From positions 22,179,545-22,243,544 of the forward strand of contig NC_053420.1 in NCBI RefSeq assembly GCF_016859285.1: 64,000 nucleotides of DNA. Direction: 5' to 3'. The notes beneath the pieces are model-generated. The model did not search any database, was not told the DNA's origin, and was given only the letters and a program-made list of their open reading frames with translations. The DNA is from Xiphias gladius. Its lineage: Eukaryota > Chordata > Actinopteri > Istiophoriformes > Xiphiidae. Both the position numbers and the translations under genes were made by a program. Below, piece by piece: positions 1-13,300 of the stretch; position 1 is the stretch's first letter, and the number at the start of each line of letters is the position of its first letter.

Positions 1-164
1 GACATAATGCAGTATAAAAAGACATAAACATGATTGCAGGTAAAATTTAAGTCCCATATTTATTGTGATACCTGCATGTAAATTTTCAACACCAGATGTA
101 AATAAAAGTTTCCAGCTCTTTCTCTGAGAAAGAAAACACATCTTTTTTTCAAAATTTAATGAAA

Positions 165-202
<38 letters not shown>

Positions 203-2237
203 TAGTAAAAGTTTGAAGCATGTTATATAAAATGTATATAAATCTAACATGTTAATAGGAATAATAAAGCAATAGTAACAAAGCATTATTTGGATACTAT
301 TATGTATTGATATATTGTATTTGTCTTATTTTATCTTATAGATCATCAAAATTGCTATCATTATATTGAATGTTAACAATAGTAATAAAACTATTAATAA
401 TACATCAAACGTTTTATATCAAAATTGACTTCAGTTCTTCACTAAATTACGAGTTTCACTTAGTTACAAAATCAACAGTGTTCAGATTTGATGCTGTTTC
501 ATAGTCAGCATGAAACTGGTCGAAAATATGTGACAGTCAGACCGTTTAGTTTTCAGTTGAGATGGAAAGGGCCCTTTGAACGGGCATTTGCACGGCGACC
601 TTATTTTTGGCCCTAAAATAAACGATCATCTGATCTGATGACGCCGTCACACTGCGCACATCTTTACCTCATTGGACATTTTTAATCCACTCATTTCTAT
701 TAACCGCTTCAAGGCAACATCTGCCACTTCACCGAGCAAAAGCGGGATGTGTCGATGGGAATACTAACACGCCTTCAGTGACTTTATCCCGAGTAATCGG
801 TTCGCATTTGAAAACGATCTGAAGAGAGGATCAGGGCAGGGAATTTTCTTTAAAAAAAAAAAAAAGTGCAAAAGTCTGTAATGCGAGTCCCCTTTTGTGT
901 CTGTGTATCAGCCGGGACATCACTACTGTCATGACAATGTTTCAAACCTAATTTGGGTTGTAAACAATTCACTAAAGGTGTAGCTTAAGCGGAGGTGAGC
1001 CCAGAAGCCACTTACCTGAATCTACCGAAAGAGAATTACAACCACGCCTGCTCCCATCAACGCTGACAAATAAAAATCCAGTTTTATGCCAAAAGCGAGG
1101 CCATACTCCAAAGAGATCCGGGTCGGCTCATACTGTCACACTCCTTTCGTGGGCTTCTCTGTTTGTAGCAGCGACTAACCCACAGCCCAGGCAGGAGAGG
1201 AGAAAATTAGAAAATCAGGTCATCTTCACACAAGTCCCTGCAGTCCCCTAAGGGACCTCAAAATACATCCAAACGGTTTCCCCTCACCACAGATCAGCTA
1301 TGACAGTGCAAAGTCAACAGTGCACCCACATTTCTAATACATACAACGGAGGAGAGACACACTCTTGGCAAGAGTGTATGAGTGGCGCAGGACCGGGAGC
1401 ATATTTTCTCAGGGTGCCACAGCAGTAATTGGTTATGTGCGCAAGGTGAATGTAGGAATAAAGGACAGATTAAAAATTGATGTTTGTTAATTGATACTCC
1501 TAAAACTCCAAACTGACAGTAAACCATATGCTCTAGGGTGAAATGCCTGCTAGATTGCTGCCTAGACACACAAGTGTCTGCCAGACTTCAGGCACCCCCC
1601 CCGCCCAGACTCTTCACCATTACTCTGCATTATCATCCATAAAGGGTTGTACTTAAAACCCCATTAGAGCAGGAGAAGGCCGAGGCTTTCATCGTTGAGT
1701 AGTAGCACTCTGCTACAATCAGAATGGACATCTGTAATTCATCTGACAAGTTACTGAAGAGCGCATCCATCATCCCGTGTGCTCAGCAGTCAGGGGGAAT
1801 CAATGCAGTGAATGAGCCGTGGTATGAAAAGCAATGTGGGTTTAGATGTAGGACAATAATGCAGTTTTTTCAGGTCTGTAGCACGACACTTTTGTATACC
1901 AGGTGAAAAAAGTACAGAAGCTGAATGATGCATTCAAAAGATATTTGCTTTGTTATCTTATTTCAGACTTGCATTATTTGATGGTACATAGCATTTACAA
2001 TAACATAGATTAATTGGAAAAACTGATTGCTTTTGTCATTATTGCAACATTTTAGTAACCGACTTAAAGCAAAACACTTCTAGAAACATTTAAAGGGAGG
2101 TACATTCACAATAACAAAACTGATCCCAGCAGACAAGTAGTGGTATTACTTTATACGGGAAGAACAACTATAAAAATAAGAGAAGATTTTTACAAGACAC
2201 TTCTATATGAATACATGAACATTACTGTGTTGAGAGT
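1..2237. other. 3' flank of evc, no gene seen
   Basis: This stretch lies downstream of the evc stop codon. Its open reading frames are short, lack splice context and resemble no protein family I know. It contains a TAA microsatellite near its left end and an A run near 850. No consensus AATAAA for evc is visible on the minus strand just past the stop, so the 3' UTR end cannot be placed. In human the next gene on this side is CRMP1, but none of it is visible here. Confidence 0.6.
167..203. repeat. (TAA)n microsatellite
   Basis: About eleven consecutive TAA units are read directly from the sequence, in an AT-rich surrounding. Confidence 0.95.
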
Positions 2238-5200
2238 TCAGCTGAGATGGGACTCTTGTTGTATTTTCTTCTTTGGTTTTGATTTCACCACTTGAGTTAC
2301 AATAGTTGGAGTTAGTGAAGGATTCAATGCTGGATCTAATGCTGGGTTCAGGGCTAGCAGGTCCAGTATTGTGGTACTCTGATCACCTGTTGAAATAAAA
2401 CATCCCGAAGGTCAGCAAACACAAGAGTGGCATTCAGCATACATAATGTATTTTCAATCTCTGAGCTAAGGTTGCTTACCAACGTTGTCCTCTTCCCCAC
2501 TGGGTTCTGGTTCTGGACTGTGGAGAGAAACCCGGGCCAAGTCTGCCAGCTCATTTATGAAGCTTTCTTCTGCCTCCTAATGGCCACAGCAACACAGTGC
2601 TTACAGAAAATAACCGTGCAGGATTGTAAATATATTCATAAACCTACCATCAAGTGGAGAAATACAGTAGACTAGAAGCATACTAACCAATAACTGTTTT
2701 TTGATCCTTTCCATGGTTTGATCTTGGGCCACTTTCTTCCGCCTCAGTTCCTCATATACCGTCTCCTGGTCCAGATCACACAGCTCCAACACCCTCCTTT
2801 TGTGAAGTTCGACCCTAATACACACAAAAACATAGAAAAACTCTGAAAAGAAAAATTATGCTCATTTAATGTAAACTTAACTTGGCAGTCCCCATAAAAA
2901 AATACCAGCACTGTCAGGGTTGTTGTACCTCTGTTGAAACTCAGCGGAGGTGGGTTTTTTGCCCCAGTTCACCAGCTCCCTCTGCAAGGCTCTGTTCAGC
3001 TGACTGCTGCTCTCTTGCTTCTCTTTAACTTTTGAAGAAGTTCACAACACTGAAGTTAACGCAAAGTATTTTTGTAACTTGGAGTCTTCTGTCTGCTCAA
3101 AACTGTCAACATGTCCTAAATCCATACTACGTACTGATTCAAACCAGGTTTTTAATATGTAGTGTGTTCACACTAGAAAAGTGATAAAATACATTTTTCT
3201 CAAATCAAACATAATGCAGACTAAATTTAGTAGAAATAGACATTTTGATGTCTGTTTGTGAAGTTTAATTGGCAGTAACTTCCAAAGTCGCAGTTTGATG
3301 GTCAACCAACATCACTCATATTGTATTTGTACTGTATATATTGTATATTGCCTGCAGTATTTTATTAGTATATTAGCATAAAATGGTAAAGTATGTTGAT
3401 ATTTTGATATACAAACTTGTTAAACAGTATAATATGCAAATTAGTATGTAGTACATACTGTATAGAATTAGTATGTATCAAGGATTTCGGACACAGCTAC
3501 TGTCTCCTCACACTGCCTTAACAGTTAAAATAACAAGGTAGCAACCACAGGGGCTATAACTACTACAGGTTTATTCATTTGGTAAATCAACAATCCATGG
3601 TCACTAACACAGGTCTAACAAATTCCTGGTAATCATTTAACCATAACTAACATGTTTCCTATGACTTACTAATGAAACACAGTAATTATAGCATCCAGTC
3701 GTGGAAAACGTAACACCAAATTCATACAGCATTTGTCTCGACAAAGAGTATTAACACTAAAATCCGGATTTATGCAGATGTGAACGTGTGCACACGTTGT
3801 GACTGTCATCTCACCAAGGTTGATGTTTGACTGATCCTGCTGTAGTTTTGTGGCAACGTCCTGTAGGTGGGAATAGTAGCTTTGGACCAGTGCGGTGAGA
3901 GAATCTTTGGTCACGTATACGCTCTCTGACGCCGCCTCTATCAGGTGGTGCTAATGAGAAAAAACAAAACAAAAAATAAAACAAAAGTGGTAATTTACTT
4001 AACTAATCTAAGAAACCCACAACGGGAAGGTCATTTAGGAGAGATTCTTTTTAATCTTCACAAACAAATAACTTTAACTCAAACCCTACCTTCAAGCTGC
4101 CGTCCTGTTTCGGAGAGGGTGGGGTCTCCATCATCTGTTGGATGGCGTGGCTGAGGGTGTTGCCAAGCACCAGCTGTGCATGGCTCTGAAGAAGCTCCAT
4201 TCCTGTTTCCAGTTCAGAAAGGAACTCCTGCTGGAAGCTGTGGCCCACCAGCTGACTCTCTGGACCCAGATGCCTCTCTGCTAGGCTGGCACTGCTACTC
4301 TGCGACTGGAAAGAGGCAAGAGCATTTGAGCCCCGACAGTTCTTTCAGTCAACCATGCTGCAGCGTTTTTAGTGTAGGTGTAAATCTATTGAGGATGCTT
4401 CAAAGGGGTGCTTAGAGGCACTCAAAGTCAAATTCTCAATAAACTGAAAGATTCAGTAATGAATTCTCAGACTCAGTGGTCAGTCAAAACACTGCATTTA
4501 CACGTGTGCCTTTTTCCCACCTTGAGAGTTGAACTGACACAGGACTGGTTTTTACTGGGGCCTTCCATTAGCACGGCTCTGAAATCAGTCTGAGAGAGCG
4601 CCTTCAGCTTGGACAGCCTCATCTCCTTCAGCATGTGCAGACAGAAGTGCCTGACCACAAAACACCTCTGCACCGACAACAACAGGTGCTCATGTTTCTT
4701 CTCTATCAGCATTCCCACTTGACTGAGGACAGGATCATATCGCATTATTTTACAGCACTTCATAAAAATGGATTCAGACATACACTAAGTGAATATGCCC
4801 ACTTACTGTATGTGTATTGGAAATCTGTTGCAGTGCAAATTTAGTTTTATTCTAACCACGTCTTTCAAAACCGAAATACGCCATGAATACTTTATGACAC
4901 GCTTTCCTACACACCTGTTGAGTGTGTAGCTCTGTCTGGCCACCATGGCTTGGAGGATCTTCATCTGTTGCTCATTTAGATGTTTGAGACAGGACTGCAC
5001 CAGAGCCATCTCCTCACTCCACACCTACAGAAAAAGAGGCTCAGTTAGAAACAATGAAAAGCATTTAGAATAATTAAACTCGTACAAATTACCCCTGGAC
5101 TTAGATTTAAGCAAAATAAAAACAATGTTAAAAAACAAATATGAAATACTGAAAGAATCGAGCTGCCAAGCATAAATATAGAAGTTAAAATGAAGATTAA

Positions 5201-8200
5201 AAGAAGAAGATACAATGTATCTGCTCCACCACATGGTGTGTACCTGTCCATCTTTGTCCAGCTGAGCCCTCATGTCCTCCAGTTGCAGCTTGATAGTGCA
5301 CTCTGCCTGCTGCAGCTGTGCAGCCAACTTCTGCTCCAGATCCAACCACAGCCTCTCACAGTGCTCAGCAGAGAGTTTTGACTGGGCAGGGACCGAGGCG
5401 AGAAAGATGTCTTTGGCTAGCTCCCCAAGCTTCTTTGACCAGGAGGTACGAAGTTTCTGAAGATGCAGGATTTTAGGTAAGAACAGCGGATATATACACA
5501 CACACGCAAACAAGCATCCCCACAATACAAAATGTAACATTCAATCTTTTACCCTCCAAATGTCACAGAGAGCTTCAGCCACCCTGTTCTCCTGCTGCAG
5601 CTCCAAATCAGAAATCTGCTGCCTGTGTTTCATCAGCAGCTCCTGGTACAGCTGGAGGAGAGGTCACAGTTCAGATTTAGATACCAGAGGACTTACATGG
5701 GCTTTATGTGCTTCTATCTTGTCTGTCTTTTTTTGCTACATATGTAACCACTAATATTAAAGCTAAGAGAAGAGAAGAGATTCAGGCACCAACAATGACA
5801 ATTATAAACCAGAAAAGGTCTCATGTCTGCATCACACCTAAAAATTAATTAACTGCAGGAATCTCCAGCCAGTTGCTTGGCCTATTTCTTATGTAACAGT
5901 AATTTCTGATCTACATATCAACGTAAGGGAGGCAAAATGTTCTCTGACCTTGCTGAGCCGCTGTAGGTCACCGTGAGTCTGTCTCAGTTCCAGGGTGCGG
6001 GTCTTTTCCTTGGTCTGACTCCTCAGAAGCTTCTTCCGCTTGGCCTCTACTTTGCTGCACTTGTCATTCACCAGCTCCTTTGTCTTCCGTGTGCACTCTG
6101 CAACGTTGAAATTGAACTTTTAGATTGAATAGTTGCGTAATTTTTAAAATACTTGCTAAGCCAGCTGACTGACTATCATACAAATGATGATTAATATGGA
6201 CTGTTCTTGTAGTAAATGACAACTCTGTCCTAATCAATGTTACACCAACTCTTTGAGTAAAAAATATGACTTTTATTATTGATGTTGTAAATAGTCAATT
6301 AATAATAAAAAATAAAACTTTTTAAAGTCTCCACTTGTCCTTGGATACAAAATATAGATAACATAAGATATGAGGTAAAGTCACCACATTCATGCTTAGC
6401 CAGATCTCCAAAAAATAATAAAACAAACAGAACAGTAAAATAAACCAAGTCAGGCAAAGTACATTTCCAGTAGCAATGCTGTTAATTTTAACAGTTTTTT
6501 GTGTCTTTGGTTAAACAGCACGACAGCAGTAAGAGTCTTTGTAAAGTCTTACACTCATAGATGTCTGGGATGCAGTATTAGAATGATATTCAGTGCTGAC
6601 CTTATTTAAGGAGCTAAACAGGATCCCCAGAAAATGGTCTATTTTGAGAGAGTACGTCAATTAAGTTTGAAAACTAGGCTAGGCATTGTCCACTGCTACC
6701 TGCCACCAGAAACTAGTTGAGTATAATCTAACACATTCCCACACCATGGTCAGTCTTGGGCTAAGTTGGGTACTACACTATTTTTTTTTTCTTTTTTCAC
6801 TTTTGCAATCACCTTCCTAACCCGTAAAATGCTCACCATAAAATATTCACTATAAATGCCAACCGTCTCCTGTTTTTTTTTTGTCTTTTTTGACCTGATA
6901 GTACCTTGTGGTGAATTTTCTTAGATGAAACTGAAACCATTTTCAGTTTGGGTGTCTTACCCTCGGTGCACCGTTGAAGGCCTTCGGTCAGAGTGGCCTG
7001 AACTTCTGAAAGTATCTTTTCCATGTGGCTAAAGGTCAAGATGTCGTCACTCGTCAACTGTTCCAGTGTTGTGGCTATCAAGCCCTGCCTCAGAGACACT
7101 TCCCGCTTTAGCATGGCAGGTTGGGATTGAAGAAGCCCTGTCAGTTCCTCCCACCACAGCAGCTTCTGCTGTATTCTCTAAGAGGTATGAAACATGTTAT
7201 ACTTTAACGATGACACAAGGGATGAGATGTCAAATAAATGGTATGCCAACCAAGTATTGCTTACTTTTAGGTCTTCCTCTTGTGTGTTCACCAGGTGGTT
7301 CTCTACTAACAAAAGAGTTTTGATGAGAGACAGAATCACATCCTGGGCTTCATCCGGAGAGAAATTGCTGGTCCTCTTCAGTAGATGCTGACACAAGTCC
7401 TCCACATGTTTGCTGAAACCTTTGGACTGTGAAGAGACATTCATTTTCCCAACTGAACTATCACCACAAACAAAGGTGTTCTATTAGACGTAGTAGATTA
7501 TTAGAATTTGTGTAACTGTGAAATAATTTGCTTTATGGGTTTTTCTCTTCGGTTTTACCATTTGAAGGCCACGTTCAAGGAGATCTTTCTGAGCTCTCTC
7601 AATCTCCTCCAACGTACAGGGAGCATCATTGTTCTTCTCGCTGGCAGGCTGGCCTAATTTCAACTGCTTCTTAAGCTCCTTTAGTTCCTAAAATGACAAA
7701 TGACAACATATACTTCCCCGTGGATTCATATCTAAATGTCAGTGTTCCAATGCAGAGTAAATCAAGAACTGCAAAAAGAATGCATTATGCATGTAAGTGC
7801 AAAAAACACCAGTTCATTTCACAACATAGAACATATGATGAATACAAAAAGCCATTTGTCAGTAACAGCCATTTGGCTCTACCTTTTCCTGCATTTGAAG
7901 AATATTCTTGCAGAAGTCAGCATCATTTTTGTCTTTTGGAAACCGGCAGCTGAATATTATTTTCACCATTTGAAGAAAAATCTATAGTGGCAATATGAAG
8001 AAATACAGAGTAACACAAACAGTTAGAACATCACATACACATGATTAGCATGAAATAAAACAAATGACACTCACCAGATATTTTTCTTCCTGAAGCTGAG
8101 AGCAATGTTGTTGTATATCCTGCAGGGCCAGACAGTAAAGGCTGATTCTACCTTCAAAACTGCAGAGATAGCAAGACTATTATCAATATCGGCAAACTCT

Positions 8201-9430
8201 GGTTTCTGCATACTTGCTGTAAGATTAAGGCATATGGTTATTGCTTAACGTTTATAGACCAGAGACCCGTACCCTGCTAGTGTCAGGGTGTGAGGGTAGT
8301 GAGATACCCTGGTGAAGCTCTGGTTTTGCAGGCTCTTGGGGACCAGCGAGGAGGAGATAAACTGACTGCTATCATCGTTGTCCTGCTCTTGGCTCAGAGA
8401 CTCTCTGTCCGTGGAGGAAGATGACTCCTCATTAGGCATTGCTGCCAACTTGGAGTGTTCATGTAGCGATGGGTTGGATGCACCGTCTGCTAAAGGCTAA
8501 CAGATGCAGCGAAAGTTTGCAAGAAAGCTTTTTAATACACAGCCTTATCGGCAAGTACAGATAATTGCAGACACAACAGTATATTTGAACTAGCTGTACA
8601 TAGACTATATTCAGTAGCATGCAGTTTGTGATCATCATACACCTTACTGAACTCCAAATGCACTTGGATTGTGGCATGTTAGTTTGCTAAGTCTACTCAC
8701 ATTTAACTACATTATACCAATATGTATGCACAGACTTACTCTGTATTTTTGATTAATGGGATAAACCACCTTTGCTCTGGATGCAAACGCAGCCACATCA
8801 CTGTTCATGGGTGGCTGCTTCTTCTCCTGGTCAACGGGTAAACAGACTTCAATGGTTAGTGGGAAGTTAATAAGTAAGCATAAAAAAATGTGTACAACCG
8901 TCACTACTGTCATTTCCGGCACTTAACCATCACTTTACCAGAATAAGTTTGATGTAACTATCCCTTCCACCTGGATAACGCTACAACATAATTGATATTA
9001 GAGAGAGTAATACTTTTTCATTGGTGGTACCACTTGCAGCATCCTTTCTGCTGTTGCTGACACAGTCACTCTGGTTGTTGTCTAACTCCCCGTCATCAGG
9101 TTCAAGCAGCCTCCTTGCATTGTAACCCTGGTGGGATGATTACAAGGTAATGGGAATTCAAAGATGGAATGTAACCTTTTCCTGATGAGGGATCAAGACA
9201 GAGATTTGAGTGGATAGAGGGAAGAGAGCTGTTGCATTGGATTTGCTTACTTGTCTCGTCAACAGCAGAGGCTTCAGGCAGAAGACATACAGAAGAGCAG
9301 CAGCTAGCAGTCCCGACAACCCTCCACACACTGTAGCCACCGTCAACAGCTCTGTGTATACGTACAACGACTCGGCGAAAAGGACCATTACATCGACTCC
9401 GCATCCGGCTATCTGCTCCTGCCCTGCCAT
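2238..9430 (-). CDS. evc: EVC ciliary complex subunit 1 (Ellis-van Creveld protein), 20 coding exons
   Basis: EVC is a single-pass membrane protein that, with EVC2, forms a ring at the base of the primary cilium and relays Hedgehog signals downstream of Smoothened. The coding exons, in transcription order, are 9430-9251, 9127-9014, 8826-8740, 8496-8273, 8159-8075, 7981-7883, 7687-7559, 7426-7265, 7177-6961, 6097-5949, 5651-5553, 5456-5244, 5024-4915, 4722-4521, 4305-4090, 3950-3815, 3028-2929, 2814-2688, 2576-2480 and 2386-2238. All introns are GT-AG and the phases join into 964 codons (human 992). Residues about 27-50 form a membrane helix (TVATVCGGLSGLLAAALLYV). The exon 3/4 junction gives AKVVYPINQKYRPLADG, nearly the human sequence. 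Most of the rest is charged coiled coil; SESVYVT in exon 16 and EAEESFINELADLARV in exon 19 also match human EVC. The start has G at -3 and +4. An out-of-frame ATGATG lies 16-19 bases upstream. Identity is firm; single exon edges are inferred by eye. Confidence 0.95.
3120..3500. repeat. Probable dispersed repeat in evc intron 16
   Basis: This AT-rich tract between evc exons 16 and 17 has many TAGTATGTA-like words. It ends in a segment reading GGATTTCGGACACAGC, which resembles the ends of repeats common in fish genomes. A CCATACTACGTACTG word at the other end could be the opposite terminus. The family assignment is from memory of similar sequences and was not tested. Confidence 0.35.
6098..6960 (-). 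other. evc intron 9, longest intron of the gene
   Basis: The intron separates the exon ending in phase 1 from the exon that supplies the two completing bases. It is AT-rich with short T runs. No additional in-frame exon is needed, because the phases on both sides join directly. I see nothing else in it. Confidence 0.6.
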
Positions 9431-10364
9431 GCCACCGCCAATTCATCAAACGGTGGGAATCCTGAGTATGTTAGGCTCTTTGCACGGCAGGCCTTGCAGC
9501 AACAGGCCACATCTAACTGATGTTAACGACAGCAAAAAGCATCTCCTCGAGGTAAGTAACTTAGCTCCCGGTTGTTGACGCTGAAGTTTTGAGTTCACAT
9601 GTTGTTGTTTTTTTTTAAATATTTTGTTCTCTTTAACTCGGTTCACATTTTTAAACTTTATCACGCTACGATTTCCAAAAGAACCCCTCTTTCGGGAAAA
9701 AAAAAAAAAACTTTTCCAAAACGACAAACCTGGTGCATATTTCCGCCAATGGGTAGACAGAGATTTAAGAGGAGGCTCGAGCTGCGTCAAGGCATCAGCT
9801 ACGAGGCCAGGAAAACAGATTAATTTGCCTTCAGTATTAAAGCACAATAATATGATCCGTGGTAGAAAATGATGGAAGTTCCATCCGTGATAACACCGAC
9901 GCAAATACAGACAGCAAATTTTGACTAAAACGCGTTTTTTTGGTTTATTTCTAGTTTTTTAATTTTGCATACCCACCGTTCCAACCATTCTGCGGTCTCG
10001 CGTATGCTCTTTTAATTTGAAAGCCACAGCCGGAAACAAACGTGTGTACTTTGTTTACGTTAACACTCCTCGAGAGGGTGCTCGTTCTTCCGAAGTTTTG
10101 GAAATGTTGTTCCGAAGTGGAGCTGCGACGGCGATTATGGAACTCGCGTCCGTGTATAAACATTTGAAACGGCGTCTGTAGTTTTTCCTGAAATATTTAA
10201 ATACGAGTAAGATGTTGTTGTTCGACAGAGACGCTGCTACAGCTAATGTTTCTCAAGAAAAAGCCGTAGGAATGTTTTCTTCGCAGTGGATTTTAACAAC
10301 ATCCAGACACAATGCAGCCAGTTAGCTAGCGGCTCTCCCGAGAGAGCGGCACACCAACTTACGA
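9431..10364. promoter_or_regulatory. Divergent promoter interval of evc and evc2
   Basis: The start codons of evc (minus strand) and evc2 (plus strand) face away from each other with 934 bases between them. The two 5' UTRs and a shared promoter should therefore lie here. A CCAAT word sits near 9746, and CpG dinucleotides are more frequent from about 10000 to 10550 than in the introns. EVC and EVC2 are also head-to-head in mammals. Transcription start sites cannot be placed from sequence alone. Confidence 0.7.
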
Positions 10365-13300
10365 ATGCTTCAGGTACACTTTGTCGCGGCGAGGGTCACG
10401 ATACTGTCATTTATCTTGAATATCCCAGTGTCATGTTTGTTCCCACCTCCGTTATATTCCCGCCGGTGTCACGATGTAACCCGGCGTGAGACGCGGCGTG
10501 TCGGTGTGTCGGAGTACAGTGCTGGACCCCAGCCGTGCTATAACGGTACGTCTCAGGATACATCATGGTACACAACCTTACCACCACCACCTCCTCTCTC
10601 GGAGAAACAGGAGGTGAGTATCCCAGTGGTTAAAATCAATAGTTCTCCAACTTTTTCCAAGAACCCAGACCTGGTGTAACTCTTGCCGCCAGTGTCTCTT
10701 TTGACGAAGGTGTAGCCTTTCTGGTAGATCTGTTCCTACAGCTACACATCCCATTTCCCAGTTCTGATGTGTATCCTGAAAATTACATTGATATTATTTA
10801 TTTTGTTGTAACCTTATTTTAGAATTATTATAGTTATTTGTATTCTGTAATCAGGCCTTAACAGATGTTTCTTAGGCTTTGAGAGGTACCTTGTAAATGC
10901 ATGCCTTTAGGCTGCCATTTGATAAAGCTATTTCACTTCTTTTTTTTTTTTTTTTTTTTGAAATAAAGAGTTGACATATTAAGTACTGACTGCCCCGTTT
11001 TCCATTGTCAGAGTGTCTCTGGTATCCATATAATGCAACATGACCCTGGTGGGAGAACAGCAGAGCTGACACTGTTTAGGATGGATGGTTTGTTCTTTTC
11101 TCTTAACTTTGTACATCAATACAGTAAATTACACAATTATTTGTTGTGTAAAGAGGAGTTTAATAATTGTACATATAACTTATTGATGGCAGAATACGGG
11201 TTATACACATTTGACAATGCTGTATACCTACCGATGATCTGAAGATCATCTATAGGTAAAGAATTGCTATTTATTTATTGCCAGTTTCAGCCTCAGTTAC
11301 TATACTTTACTCAGGCAGTTCAAACGCAGTATTAGACCTGACAGATACAATGGAAATCAAAGGGCCCATTGTGTTTGCTGCAGATGGCCCGCTCTCTTCT
11401 TCAGCTCCTGCTGGCCCATGGGGACACTCCTTGTACTCATCATTTACCTACATGTCAAACATCTTGCACCTCCGGGTCCACAGAAGCACACTCACTAGGT
11501 ACAACCTGGGCCACACTTTGCCTCAGGTGGGTTTCTACATTATTAAAAAACATTCTTAAAACTGAATATTTCAGAATGGTTGGATGATCATGTTGGAAAT
11601 AACTAACTATATAGTGCCTTGAATGTTTCTGCAGGTTCAGAGAGTGGCACCTCCATCTGCATTTGGGGTCAAATTTCACAAGTGTGCACAGGTACATCAA
11701 CATATTGTTTGAATACAACCCAGTTTATCTGTATGCATTTAATGCCAACATATATTGCTCGACCACCTGGTTCATTCTTCTCCTCAATCACATGGTCCCC
11801 AGGTGAAGCTCGACACTGATCCCCCCCAGCTGACATTCTTCCTGCTGATTCACAACATGGGCCCAGTCGGTGGTACCAACCTATCTCAAGTGGCTATCCG
11901 GGACTCCCTTTCTGGAATAGTCCCCCTAAAAACCGAAGGCAGGGTGGTGGAAAGAGGCTACCAGACATTTGCCATCGATTCACTGTCTGGTATGTCTGGG
12001 AATCTGAATCTTGAAAAGATGATATTTAACCCAAACATGACTGGTTTGAAATTTTGAGGGTTTTTTTCTTTTTTTCAATTTTCTACATGCTGTATCTAAA
12101 ATACATTTTATTGTTTTTTACCCTTCAGCTGGCTCTCTGATTGTTGTCAATTATACTGCTCACATAAGGAGTCATAAGAGTGAAGTCCTGGACCTTCCAG
12201 CTTTTCTCACCTTCTCTAATGCCTCACAGGTATTGTCTGCGACCCCATTTTTCCTCTTTTTTTTAACTTGAAAATTCACTTCCACAAATTGCCAACTTTG
12301 TGAATCGTATAACAATTGCTTTTAATTTCACGTCATTAATATGTAGCAAAATAAGATAATTTTCTGTCTTATTACCTTATTAAGTTTGTTTTCTGGACTC
12401 CACAGAACGACGTCAGTATGTTTGGTCCGTTAACAGCTAATCTAACACTGAGGGTGAATTCCACTGACAGGGTAAGTTGAGGGCACTTACAATGATCCTG
12501 TACTGCTCCTCTACTGGAAACACACCAGCAGCTTTAGGCATCACATGTTTTGTTGTGATGTTTTCAATTTGTAATCTATCATGTTCACGAAACCGATTCA
12601 AAGGGACATCTGATGTTTCTGCTCACCATTTCAGATCTATCCTAACCACGGTGTCCATTTTGCTGGATTTGTTTCTGGGTTCTTTGTCACTTTGGTGCTG
12701 TTGTCGCTTGGGTTTCTGGCAATGAACCTGATAGGCCTCAGAACCAGGCTGAACCTTCTTCAGCAAAAGGTAGAACAAACTTAAAAATCTATGTGCTTTG
12801 TTGTACTTAATGGTAATGACAGACTGTAGTCAAATGTCATACAATTTTTCATATTTGTGTTTGTTATTGTTATAAATAACAAGTTAATTTGCTTTCTCAA
12901 ATTAACTGCTTTCTCAAACTCATTTTGATAGTTGCTTTAGGTTTATGATTTAGTTTAGGTATATGTTAATATACTGTACATATATTTTCTTGGCTTAGAG
13001 AAAAAGGGGGGATTCAGACCCAGAGTATGCAGACTACAACTTGAGCGAGACAGTTAAAGAAGAGGCAACATTTGAAGACAAGATGGTGGACATCATGGTG
13101 CTGGAGGATCCCCAGAACATGTACCAGGCTTTGGAGAAGTGAGTAGAGCAGTCACGCGGGAATTACATTCTTTTCTATAAGGTCTGATGTCCTTTAATGG
13201 AGCAAAATGCTAAAGATCACCACCAAGAGGAAGAAATTAGCAAATGTGTAAATGCATTAATGTGTTTTCGAAACCATAACCCACGACATACAAGTTTACT

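Noticed and set aside
5025..5540. 171-codon minus-strand frame read as one gene
   Set aside because: Only 5244-5456 is coding (evc exon 12). The rest reads through the flanking introns past clear GT and AG splice sites.
9446..9904. 152-codon minus-strand frame upstream of evc
   Set aside because: It lies in the promoter/5' UTR interval, ends in another frame just before the evc start, and contains low-complexity lysine and phenylalanine from A/T runs.
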